DNA from: a bacterium | GTDB lineage: Bacteria; Sumerlaeota; Sumerlaeia; UBA8349 | Assembly: GCA_013203855.1 (NCBI GenBank) | Contig: JABMPG010000331.1 | Location: 1 to 6,141, forward strand | DNA length: 6,141 nucleotides | Reading direction: 5' to 3' | Shown here: piece after piece, positions 1 through 5,799 of the stretch | Layout: each line of letters begins with the position of its first letter | Numbering within the stretch: the stretch's first letter is position 1 | The notes under the pieces: generated by a model | The model's database searches: none | Told to the model about the DNA's origin: nothing | The model's input: the letters and a program-made list of their open reading frames with translations, nothing else | Position numbers and translations under genes: made by a program

Positions 1-396
1 GACGGACACCGCCACCCCGCCCACCAGCGTCAGCGGAGCATGGACGGGACGCCTCGAAGCCAGAATCTCCAGCCCCGACCGGTCCAGCATTTCCAGAACG
101 TGGGGATAATCCAGTTCGAAGGCGATTGAAAACGCCAGAAGATCCGCTTCTCTCAGTGAGCGGCTTGTCTCCAGGGACCGATCTCCCCAGTTTTCGAGAA
201 ACGCCCGCTCCACGCGCGCGCCCCGCCGGATCAAATCCTGCCGCACCAGATGAAAGCCCAGGCTCGCCATCCCGATGGCATATCGGTTCGCCCATGCCAG
301 AACCACGCGTGGTGGCCCGTCGCCGACAAAAGTCTCCCCAGATTCCTCAGAGAGAAGATCCTCGGGCGAAAGAGAAACCGGACCTTTGGGACTCAT
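1..396 (-). CDS. B12-binding radical SAM protein, N-terminal part (cut by window edge)
   Basis: The 132 visible residues are the start of a protein that runs off the left edge. Two stretches match the N-terminal B12-binding-like region of TIGR03960-type radical SAM proteins: RYAIGMASLGFHLV (about residues 37-50), corresponding to the family's YEIGMSxLGF segment, and LREADLLAFSIAFELDYPHV (about 83-102), followed by LEMLDRSGLEIL and an LVGGVAVS segment equivalent to the family's IAGGPA. The CxxxCxxC cluster motif would lie outside the window, so radical SAM identity is inferred from this N-terminal similarity. The function of the family is not established. The ATG at 396 is 11 bp after the stop of the upstream gene and lacks a visible Shine-Dalgarno sequence, which suggests translation coupled to that gene. 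A TTG at 411 overlapping the upstream TGA (TTGA) is an alternative start. Confidence 0.82.
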   Translation of the reverse strand, partial: MSPKGPVSLSPEDLLSEESGETFVGDGPPRVVLAWANRYAIGMASLGFHLVRQDLIRRGARVERAFLENWGDRSLETSRSLREADLLAFSIAFELDYPHVLEMLDRSGLEILASRRPVHAPLTLVGGVAVSV

Positions 397-407
397 GCGA
401 AAAGGGG

Positions 408-1811
408 TCAACGGGAAAGAGATTCGGCAATCGAGGCCGATTCAGAACGCTGGATCACGGATTTGCCGCCCATCCGAATATCAGTCTCCTGTCGTTCGTC
501 GGCCGCTTTGGCGTAAAGGTTGAAAGACTGCGCCGCGCCGACTGCCTTGGCCTGGCAGCGAATCTTCACCAGACTGCCCGACGGCATCGGGTGTGACTGC
601 GTCGTTCCCATTCGGTAATGGACGCGCCCCAGGCGGTTCGAAACCGAGTTGCGCGTATGCACATTGAACGGGAAACGCAGGTGGGCGTGCCCGTCGTAGA
701 CGTTGATGTCGCGCCGGATCCAGCCCAACTCATCCCAGTCGAGGACCTCCACTTTCCGCGGGTCGAATTTCATGAACAGGTTCACCTCTTCGAAAGGCAG
801 ACGATCCGGATTCTCCAGTCTGACCTCCATCTCGAAAACCTCTCCCGGAACCACGGTCTCCACGGGGCCCTGAAGACTCAGAGACACCGGCCGGAAGCGC
901 GATTTGGCGGGCCCTTCCCGCGCCAAATCCTGGAGAGGAAGCAGCCCGTGGCCGCGCCGCCGCGCCGAGGGCATGACCTGCACGTCCGCGTTGACGAATG
1001 ACGAGCCAATGATCATGCTCGCCAGAAGCAGGTTCTGATCTTCCATGTAGATCGCGGAGTTCATCGACCGCTTCGTCCCGAGGCGCCCCAGCGTGATCGA
1101 CGCTGGATAGTTGGCTTCACCGATCGCCTCCCATACAATATAGAGAACCGGTGTGTGGCCCGAGGCCCGCACCGGATTCGCCAACTCCGCGGAATAGGAA
1201 ATAGAGGACTCCTCGAAAGAAAGCTCCGCCGGACTCTCGGGATCCAGATAGCCCTCCAGCGGAAAATCGAAAACCTGCAAGGGCCGAACCTGCGCCTGGG
1301 AATAGCCGAGGCGAACGTCAACGCGATCGAAAGGACAGGTGCTTTCCGAGTAGAGGGTCACCTCCGTCGCAAACCGCTCCCCCGCGTGCACTTGTTGGTG
1401 ATAGGGACGCACCTGCAGGACGCATAGAGGCCTATTGAGAACCAGAACCTCCTCTTGAATCGCCTCCTGGGGTGGCCTTTCCTTGCCGAAAAACTCCAGA
1501 GCCTGCTCGGGCGTCTTGCCTTCCCGCGCCCATTTCTCTCGCAGGTTCTTCTCATTCTTCAGTCGTTCCTTCATCGTCTCGATCCGCTGCTCCTTGGACA
1601 TCGCCGCCTGACGCTCCCTCTCCCTCGCCACCATCTCCTCGAGCACCTTGCGTTTGCGCAGAGTCCGAACCGCGGGCGATTCGTTCTCAACAGGCTCTTG
1701 GGCCGACGCGACTACGCCCTCGGCCAACAGGCCCAGTACCACGAAAACAAACAGTAATCGTTTCGCGAAGGATCGTGAAAAGAATCTTGAGGAAGAGAAG
1801 AGTAAACCCAT
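408..1811 (-). CDS. Exported coiled-coil protein with two cohesin-like beta domains
   Basis: A 467-aa protein of unknown function. Residues 1-37 form a long basic-then-hydrophobic leader (arginine/lysine-rich up to 18, hydrophobic 19-34, ASA-Q near 35-38), read as a Sec signal peptide or a membrane anchor. Residues about 47-95 are charged and heptad-like (REREREQ-type Arg/Glu/Lys runs), a probable coiled coil. Two beta-rich segments follow, about 127-282 and 307-440. They share the pattern GExFxxEVxL, then PFxxV, then a Y/F-D-type strand ending in V-F/L-D, so they look like an internal duplication. The second has the cohesin/CBM-like layout (LENPDRLPFEEVNLFMKFDP, later GSLVKIRCQAKAVG). Cohesin fold is inferred from pattern, not proven, and no dockerin partner or catalytic motif is visible. 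The start at 1811 is chosen because GAGG (1822-1819) sits 7 nt upstream and the leader begins there. An in-frame ATG at 1853 lies inside the -10 box and is rejected. Confidence 0.85.
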   Translation of the reverse strand: MGLLFSSSRFFSRSFAKRLLFVFVVLGLLAEGVVASAQEPVENESPAVRTLRKRKVLEEMVARERERQAAMSKEQRIETMKERLKNEKNLREKWAREGKTPEQALEFFGKERPPQEAIQEEVLVLNRPLCVLQVRPYHQQVHAGERFATEVTLYSESTCPFDRVDVRLGYSQAQVRPLQVFDFPLEGYLDPESPAELSFEESSISYSAELANPVRASGHTPVLYIVWEAIGEANYPASITLGRLGTKRSMNSAIYMEDQNLLLASMIIGSSFVNADVQVMPSARRRGHGLLPLQDLAREGPAKSRFRPVSLSLQGPVETVVPGEVFEMEVRLENPDRLPFEEVNLFMKFDPRKVEVLDWDELGWIRRDINVYDGHAHLRFPFNVHTRNSVSNRLGRVHYRMGTTQSHPMPSGSLVKIRCQAKAVGAAQSFNLYAKAADERQETDIRMGGKSVIQRSESASIAESLSR

Positions 1812-1823
1812 GATGGAACCTCG

Positions 1824-1840
1824 GGCACGACCTTCGTGCC
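1824..1840 (-). promoter_or_regulatory. Leader hairpin next to the Shine-Dalgarno of the coiled-coil/cohesin-like gene
   Basis: GGCACGA and TCGTGCC form a perfect 7-bp inverted repeat with a 3-nt loop. It lies one base upstream of the GAGG ribosome binding site (1822-1819) and within the roughly 35-nt leader predicted from the extended -10 promoter. It would be a 5'-end hairpin of the mRNA. Possible roles are transcript stabilisation or modulation of ribosome access. The structure is seen in the sequence; the function is inferred. Confidence 0.55.
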
Positions 1841-1852
1841 GCTCTTGCGGCA
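1837..1852. repeat. Perfect 6-bp palindrome over the transcription start region
   Basis: TGCCGC and GCGGCA flank a 4-nt centre, and the element abuts the last base of the -10 box. With a start site near 1845 only the right half would be transcribed, so as DNA it has the position of a repressor operator. It could equally be chance, since 6-bp arms are short. Confidence 0.35.
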
Positions 1853-1860
1853 TTATACCA
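1852..1860 (-). promoter_or_regulatory. Extended -10 promoter (TGGTATAAT)
   Basis: Read on the minus strand, the sequence is TGGTATAAT: a perfect TATAAT -10 hexamer (1857-1852) preceded by the TGn extension. The best-placed -35 hexamer (CTCGCC at 17 bp spacing) is poor, which is typical of extended -10 promoters of sigma-70 type. The predicted start is near 1845, giving a leader of about 35 nt to the ATG at 1811. It lies just downstream of the preceding gene's stop and would drive the coiled-coil/cohesin-like gene and probably the radical SAM gene. Confidence 0.65.
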
Positions 1861-1892
1861 GATCGGTCGCGCGAGGCGAGAAAAACCCGGGT

Positions 1893-3713
1893 CTATGGAA
1901 CAGCAGGAGGGGTGTGCTGTTCCGGTGCTCTCTCCTTCTCGCGCAACGAGAGAATCCCTAGCGTGTGAACCCCCATCTCGTCGCCCCGCCTAAGGATAAC
2001 GATCCGGTCCAGCGGCGCCAGCATCTTCCACAGAATCTCGACTCTCCCGAGAAACTCAGGGCCCATACGCCCCGCCCAAGCCTCGGCAAGAGCTCTCAGC
2101 GGCTCGGAAAGCGCCTCGAATCGGATCACCTGGTAAGCATGCACGCGGTCCATCCCCGTCTCCGCGCGCGTCTGGGCCAAATCCGCATCGACGCTCGTCG
2201 CTGTCATCCGCAGAAGGGTCTCCTCGATCTCGCGAGGGCTCAAGGCAAAGAACAGCCAGCCCCGGGCCACCGTCCAGGCTGGCTGAAAATCGGCCGGGAG
2301 CCGCGGAAGCGACAGATACCGAATCGCGCTCTCCCGCCCCTCTGCGACGATCTCCTCGATCACGGGTGAATCCGTCGGGGTGCTCGTCTCACCCAATGTT
2401 TTGTCCCGCGACCATTCCCGAACCGCCTCCACTAGGTCTTCTTCCAGCGCCCGTAGCCGCGACTCTGTCAACTCCGGCTCATCCGTCTGGAAACCCATGC
2501 AGAAATCAACCGCGGGCAGCGTTCCCGGCTCCCGGAATTCAGCCCTGTTCAGCGCGAAAAACCACCTCGGCCCCAATTCCCGCAAGAAATCCGGATCGCT
2601 CAGCCAGCCCCGCACCATCGCCAGGTGCGACTGCGTCCGAGCCGACGCCGGGTTCAAACCCGACGGACTCGCTTCGGGCAACGCCCCGCTCGTGGCATCC
2701 ACCAACTTCACCAGAAACTTCTTCAGAACCGGCACGTCGAGCAGATTGTTGCCACTCACCACCAAGGCGTCTGGCGCCGACAGAGTCAGCCCGGCCAGAC
2801 GCGACTCCGCGGGTTCGGCCTGGTACAACTCCGCGATCAGGCTCTGCCCCTCCGAAGGGAAGAGAGCAAAAACCTCCGCCTGAATCCGGTCCCGCTCCAT
2901 CCGGATCCCCCCGGCCACCCACCCCCGAGGCTGCAAACTCCGCAGCAGGGGATCCAGGGCGGCGCCATGCCCATCGGCCTCACTGCGCGCGCCCTCATTC
3001 GTCTCTGGCGGGGCGAAACAAAACCGGATCTGAAACCCCTTGTCCATCTTGGACGTCCGGGCCAGACTCTCCCGTGCCTTCACCATACCTGGAAAGCGAA
3101 GCGCATCGGACGCGCCTTTCCCTTCCGCCTCTCCCCCGCAGCCGCTCGCCAGATCCCGCGCGACCTGACGGAGCGCATGGGGCCGGTTCGAAAAAGCGAA
3201 CAAACTCCGCGGCCCGCTCAAGAGATACCCGAACGTCGAATCGGCGTCGGAGAGAAACGTTAGCGAGGCCGAGCCGATGCTCTCCTCGATCCGCCGAACC
3301 GTCCGCCCCGCCGAAGTCGTTCTCTCCAATGCCTGCTTTTCGAGAATCTCCAACAGTCGCCGCAGACTCAACACATCCTCGGTCTTGGCCAGAAGCAGAA
3401 AACCGCGCGAACCCGTCAACGGGTCTGATGGCAGAAGGACCAGTTCGGCCGAGGAAAGCGCTTCCTCGAAAAACGCCTCCCCTTGACCACTCTGCCCGTT
3501 CTCAGACAGCCCCAGAGTCCGCGCAAGATCTTGCATCCCCTGAAACAAATAGGTGGAACGGAAGGCGGTCCAGGTCTCTCCCACCCGGGGAATGCTGACA
3601 ATTGCCTTCGCATTCTGCGGTAACAGATCGGAAAACACCGACTGGGACGCTCCCTTCCCCGACAGGAAGAGAAAACATGTCAGACACAGGAGTTGGAAAA
3701 GAGAGAGTCTCAT
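1893..3713 (-). CDS. Exported DUF3352-like protein of unknown function
   Basis: A 606-aa secreted or periplasmic protein. Residues 1-24 are a signal peptide (MRLSLF, hydrophobic core LLCLTCFLFL, GAS-Q region). The mature start, LLPQNAKAIVSIPRVGETW (about 30-48), resembles the opening of DUF3352-type proteins, in which a 'LPADTxxxVxxP' segment begins a long alpha/beta domain. Further pieces fit that style: a LLPSDP...GFLLLAKTEDVLSLRRLLEILEK unit (about 93-126) and GWLFFALSPREIEETLLRM near the C terminus. No catalytic motif, lipobox or extra membrane span is seen. The ATG at 3713 is chosen because it begins the signal peptide. Only a weak GTGAGA-like ribosome site precedes it. An in-frame ATG at 3845 would add 44 arginine-rich residues and overlap the upstream gene. 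Family assignment is by pattern only; export is much surer than function. Confidence 0.8.
   Translation of the reverse strand: MRLSLFQLLCLTCFLFLSGKGASQSVFSDLLPQNAKAIVSIPRVGETWTAFRSTYLFQGMQDLARTLGLSENGQSGQGEAFFEEALSSAELVLLPSDPLTGSRGFLLLAKTEDVLSLRRLLEILEKQALERTTSAGRTVRRIEESIGSASLTFLSDADSTFGYLLSGPRSLFAFSNRPHALRQVARDLASGCGGEAEGKGASDALRFPGMVKARESLARTSKMDKGFQIRFCFAPPETNEGARSEADGHGAALDPLLRSLQPRGWVAGGIRMERDRIQAEVFALFPSEGQSLIAELYQAEPAESRLAGLTLSAPDALVVSGNNLLDVPVLKKFLVKLVDATSGALPEASPSGLNPASARTQSHLAMVRGWLSDPDFLRELGPRWFFALNRAEFREPGTLPAVDFCMGFQTDEPELTESRLRALEEDLVEAVREWSRDKTLGETSTPTDSPVIEEIVAEGRESAIRYLSLPRLPADFQPAWTVARGWLFFALSPREIEETLLRMTATSVDADLAQTRAETGMDRVHAYQVIRFEALSEPLRALAEAWAGRMGPEFLGRVEILWKMLAPLDRIVILRRGDEMGVHTLGILSLREKERAPEQHTPPAVP
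1897..1923 (-). terminator. 9-bp inverted repeat at the end of the DUF3352-like gene
   Basis: GGAACAGCA and TGCTGTTCC are perfect 9-bp arms around a 9-nt loop, covering the last codons just before the TAG stop. On the minus strand a run of five T (1885-1881) follows, but about 11 nt after the stem rather than immediately. It is therefore an imperfect intrinsic terminator at best. It may instead protect the 3' end of the mRNA. It separates this gene from the promoter at 1852-1860. Confidence 0.4.
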
Positions 3714-3727
3714 ATTCTCACAGCAAA

Positions 3728-3755
3728 GGCCGGATCCGCATCCGCGAATCCGGCC
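3728..3755 (-). terminator. Hairpin between TIGR04073-type gene B and the DUF3352-like gene
   Basis: GGCCGGAT and ATCCGGCC are perfect 8-bp arms. After one mismatch, three more pairs (CGC/GCG) form around a 4-nt loop. On the minus strand the stem is followed by TTTGCT, a short T tract, so it may be a weak intrinsic terminator for the gene ending at 3799. Because it ends only 14 bp before the next start codon (ATG at 3713), it could instead act in that gene's leader. Confidence 0.45.
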
Positions 3756-3798
3756 GTGAAAACCGTCCCAGAATAAACGCCCGACAGCGAATTCCGGC

Positions 3799-4248
3799 CT
3801 ACCGATACGGCGGCGTGCCCGGGGTTTCCATGCCTTCCCACGCATTGTTGTTGCGGTCGCTGATGATCGGCATTGGCTCGCCCCACATGGCCTTGACGAT
3901 ATAAGGCGGCTGAATGATCGGCTTATAGCTCTCGGGAAGAGGGAATGGGAAGGTCACGACCTCGAAAACACCCGTGGCCGTGCGCGCCACGGTCCAAGCC
4001 GCGCCCCGGAAGAGCCCGATGAAAGTCCCGCTGACCGGATCGGTCTCGCGAATAGAGGTTCCGATCTGGTGAGGAATCTCGAGCCATCCCGTCAGCACGT
4101 TCGCCACGCCGCGGCCCAGCTTCGTCATCATCGAATCGACTTCCGACTTTTCGCGATAGAAATCATCGGCCTGGGCCGGGGCCGCCAAGGCTCCCAGCGC
4201 AAGGATCAGGGCCAGGGTCACCGCCAGAATCCCGATCTGCTTTCTCAT
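3799..4248 (-). CDS. Exosortase-associated TIGR04073-type exported protein B
   Basis: A 149-aa protein. Residues 1-27 are a clear signal peptide (MRKQ, long Ala/Leu core, AQA-D cleavage site). Residues about 41-118 match the small TIGR04073-type family, described as putative exosortase-associated: KLGRGVANVLTGWLEIPHQI, then a TDPVSG turn, a glycine-rich stretch (GLFRGAAWTVART) that could be membrane-active, then FEVVTFPFPLPESYKPI. The biochemical role of the family is unknown. A tail of about 30 residues rich in Pro, Asn and Gly (to PGTPPYR) follows and is absent from its neighbour. The gene is a diverged tandem copy of the gene at 4328-4849. The start at 4248 is set by a strong AGGAGG (4263-4258) 9 nt upstream. 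An in-frame ATG at 4290 would precede that ribosome site and is rejected. Confidence 0.85.
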   Translation of the reverse strand: MRKQIGILAVTLALILALGALAAPAQADDFYREKSEVDSMMTKLGRGVANVLTGWLEIPHQIGTSIRETDPVSGTFIGLFRGAAWTVARTATGVFEVVTFPFPLPESYKPIIQPPYIVKAMWGEPMPIISDRNNNAWEGMETPGTPPYR

Positions 4249-4257
4249 CAGGTCTTT

Positions 4258-4263
4258 CCTCCT
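4258..4263 (-). promoter_or_regulatory. Ribosome binding site AGGAGG fixing the start at 4248
   Basis: The minus strand reads AGGAGG followed by a 9-nt spacer and ATG. This is the best Shine-Dalgarno sequence in the window and decides between the starts at 4248 and 4290. Confidence 0.8.
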
Positions 4264-4298
4264 CTTATCACATCTAGTTTGAGCAGTCAAAATGATAG

Positions 4299-4322
4299 AA
4301 AAACGAACCTACGCGCGGCTCG
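4299..4322 (-). terminator. Intrinsic terminator between the two TIGR04073-type genes
   Basis: On the minus strand CGAGCC, a 7-nt loop, then GGTTCG form a 6-bp stem (one G-U pair), extendable by two further G-U pairs, followed directly by TTTTTC. It begins 6 bp after the stop of the gene ending at 4328. The stem is modest, so termination may be partial and allow some read-through into the downstream paralog. Confidence 0.55.
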
Positions 4323-4327
4323 CCCCT

Positions 4328-4849
4328 TCATTCGGCAAAATCCTCCAACACCCACTCCGGTTTCACCGCTGGCGAATAATTCTCCGGCCATTCGTGCCAG
4401 AAAGTCACGATCTCGATCGCGCCAATGCCCGTGCGCTCGATCGTCCGCATCGTCCCCACCGCCACACCCGTGATCAACCCCGTAAAAGGATCGGTCTGGA
4501 TCGTGTCGACGATAATGTTCTTGGGAAGCTCGACCCACCCGAACAGAACATTGTGCGCGCCCCGCCACAGTTTGCGGGTCATCTTCGGGAAAACCCACAG
4601 GTCCCGCAAAGGCGAACCCGTCCGAGCGCGGTGCTTGGACAGAACGCGGGAGGCATCGACCACCGGTCCTGGGATTACCGTCGGAACAATCGTTGACTCA
4701 TCATAGGTGTAGGAGCGTACCCCCACGTCCTTAAGAGTCGTCGCGGTCTCCATCTGCGCCTGGACCACACCGGAAGTGGCACAGAAAACCAGACCAACCA
4801 GGATCAGACAGAAAGCCAGCGACCTGGATCGGTGAGAGAGTCTTCGCAT
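4328..4849 (-). CDS. Exosortase-associated TIGR04073-type exported protein A
   Basis: A 173-aa protein. Residues 1-31 are a signal peptide (MRRLSHRSRS, hydrophobic LAFCLILVGLVFCA, VQA-Q cleavage). Residues 32-88 are a linker unique to this copy. Residues about 90-168 form the TIGR04073-type domain: KLWRGAHNVLFGWVELPKNI, TDPFTG, a glycine-rich middle, RTGIGAIEIVTF, then WPENYSP. It aligns without gaps to residues 43-118 of the neighbouring protein (offset 50), with about 31 of 76 identical positions counted by eye. Family members are linked by genome context to exosortase systems; no exosortase or PEP-CTERM motif is present here. AAGGAG (4865-4860) lies 10 nt before the ATG at 4849. An in-frame ATG at 5095 would add 82 non-signal residues running across a terminator and is rejected. 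Confidence 0.83.
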   Translation of the reverse strand: MRRLSHRSRSLAFCLILVGLVFCATSGVVQAQMETATTLKDVGVRSYTYDESTIVPTVIPGPVVDASRVLSKHRARTGSPLRDLWVFPKMTRKLWRGAHNVLFGWVELPKNIIVDTIQTDPFTGLITGVAVGTMRTIERTGIGAIEIVTFWHEWPENYSPAVKPEWVLEDFAE

Positions 4850-4896
4850 CGCCTCGGTTCTCCTTGGATCGGCAGTTTGAGAAACAGGATTTCCCA

Positions 4897-4935
4897 GGAA
4901 CGGGACGGCCGTTCCGAAAACGCATGTTCCGTCCC
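4897..4935 (-). promoter_or_regulatory. Leader of TIGR04073-type gene A with two mutually exclusive hairpins
   Basis: Reading the minus strand, four segments occur in order: GGGACGG (4935-4929), GGAACGG (4915-4909), CCGTCCC (4908-4902) and CCGTTCC (4903-4897). The first pairs perfectly with the third and the second with the fourth. The third and fourth overlap by two bases and the second stem encloses the third segment, so only one hairpin can form at a time. This is the geometry of an attenuator or riboregulator, but no T-run follows and I found no convincing promoter in the region 5026-4850. The region otherwise shows no gene and no recognised riboswitch. Confidence 0.4.
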
Positions 4936-5026
4936 ACCTGCAGGACACCCTATCAGGGCCTCCAGGGCCGCGCAAGCAAATTGTGGCGGGTTTTTTGGCC
5001 CGAAAAACTCCAATTGTTTCTGATGG

Positions 5027-5057
5027 AAAAGGCCCCGGAGCAAGTCGCTCCGAGGCC
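5027..5057 (-). terminator. Strong intrinsic terminator of the pseudo-receiver gene
   Basis: On the minus strand GGCCTCGGAGC, loop GACTT, then GCTCCGGGGCC form an 11-bp stem with one internal T-G (U-G) wobble, followed directly by TTTTCC. It lies about 34 bp after the stop at 5092. It is the clearest rho-independent terminator in the window and separates the receiver gene from the exported-protein genes. Confidence 0.85.
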
Positions 5058-5091
5058 CTCGTCTGACGCCCCCTGGCCAGATGTTTTGCCC

Positions 5092-5781
5092 TCAACCCGA
5101 TACGCCGGAGCCCTGGGCCACGCGACGCACCAGATCCTCCGGCGGCGCATGACGGTCCAGCACCAGATGGCCCTTCTCCTGCAGTTGACGCTGGATCGCC
5201 ACCGAGGTCGTTCCACTTGACAGAAAAATCTTTCTTCCCGACGAAATCTTCTCGTATTCCTCAAGAAAATACATCACGAAACGTTCCTCCACACTCTCCA
5301 CGTCCATATCGAATATCAGTGAAACGAAACGGCTGGAATGGAGATAGCTCATCGCCAGCCAGAAATTGCTGATCCACACTAGATCGTACCGGTGCGCCAA
5401 CAGCCCGTGCCGAAGCGGCAGAACCATCTCCACCCGCTCCGTCACGATAAGCACCTCTCCCCGCGTCTCCTCCACCGGATCCGACCGGGAAGGGAGCAGA
5501 TCCTCATCCTGCCCTCGAGAACGACCCGGAATGCCCGCCCGGATCGCCCCGCCCCGCGCGGCAAAACTCGTCCCGCTTCGACGCCGGTCGGCCAAGAAGC
5601 CCCCTCGGTCCAAAGACGCGTCCAGCCACCGATCCAGACGTCCTCGCGGATGAAGCCCCGCGGCAAACAGATACCGCCGGCGCCGGTCCCGATTCGTCTG
5701 AGATGTATCCGGCGAACCGCTCGGAACCACCCGGTACAGATCGCATCCGATCTCCCGGGAAAGAGGGTCTCTCTCAATCAC
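5092..5781 (-). CDS. Degenerate response-regulator receiver protein with basic N-terminal region
   Basis: A 229-aa cytoplasmic protein from a GTG start. Residues about 1-107 are rich in Arg, Gly, Asp and Ser with no recognised domain (a long RDRRRRYLFAAG stretch near 31-42). Residues about 108-223 follow the CheY-type receiver pattern: beta-1 EVLIVTERVEM, the phosphoacceptor strand VSLIFDMD (Asp158), KIFLSSG (Ser188, Thr/Ser position) and VLDRHAPPEDL. Spacing between these points matches CheY closely. The acidic pair normally at beta-1 is Thr114-Glu115, and the conserved Lys is Arg210, so ordinary Asp phosphorylation is doubtful while Asp158 is kept. No output domain follows. It lies directly downstream of mnmE and ends in a strong terminator. 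The start is uncertain: GGAAGGAG (5808-5801) is 19 nt from the GTG, but 7 nt from an in-frame ATC at 5793. Receiver assignment is from motif spacing. Confidence 0.72.
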   Translation of the reverse strand: MIERDPLSREIGCDLYRVVPSGSPDTSQTNRDRRRRYLFAAGLHPRGRLDRWLDASLDRGGFLADRRRSGTSFAARGGAIRAGIPGRSRGQDEDLLPSRSDPVEETRGEVLIVTERVEMVLPLRHGLLAHRYDLVWISNFWLAMSYLHSSRFVSLIFDMDVESVEERFVMYFLEEYEKISSGRKIFLSSGTTSVAIQRQLQEKGHLVLDRHAPPEDLVRRVAQGSGVSG

Positions 5782-5799
5782 GACGCTGTTGATGGCGCT

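Noticed and set aside
126..596. Plus-strand open frame of 156 codons
   Set aside because: It is antisense to the recognisable radical SAM N terminus and the end of the coiled-coil/cohesin-like gene, with no family resemblance.
1812..1853. Upstream ATG at 1853 as the start of the coiled-coil/cohesin-like gene
   Set aside because: It falls inside the TATAAT -10 box, so it would not be transcribed from that promoter. The ATG at 1811 has a good ribosome site and begins the signal sequence.
2366..3598. Long plus-strand open frame (410 codons), rich in Pro, Ser, Arg and Ala
   Set aside because: It lies entirely antisense to the DUF3352-like gene, has the low-complexity composition expected of a GC-rich antisense frame, and shows no domain pattern or ribosome site.
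3714..3845. N-terminal extension of the DUF3352-like gene from an ATG at 3845
   Set aside because: It would bury the signal peptide behind 44 basic residues and overlap the upstream gene. It also spans the hairpin at 3728-3755.
4264..4296. Promoter for TIGR04073-type gene B, suggested by TTGACT on the minus strand
   Set aside because: The only -10-like hexamer in range (GATAAG) is at 15 bp spacing and would place the start within the AGGAGG ribosome site. TATCAT (4296-4291) has no -35.
4937..4969. Palindrome CCTGCAGG and the short direct repeat CAGGGCC
   Set aside because: Both are short and unremarkable in GC-rich sequence, with no second supporting copy or context.
4984..5008. T6 and A5 tracts around GGCCCG as a plus-strand terminator or attachment site
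   Set aside because: The GTTTTT/AAAAAC arms are A-T pairs with a small centre, there is no plus-strand gene to terminate, and no flanking duplication is seen.
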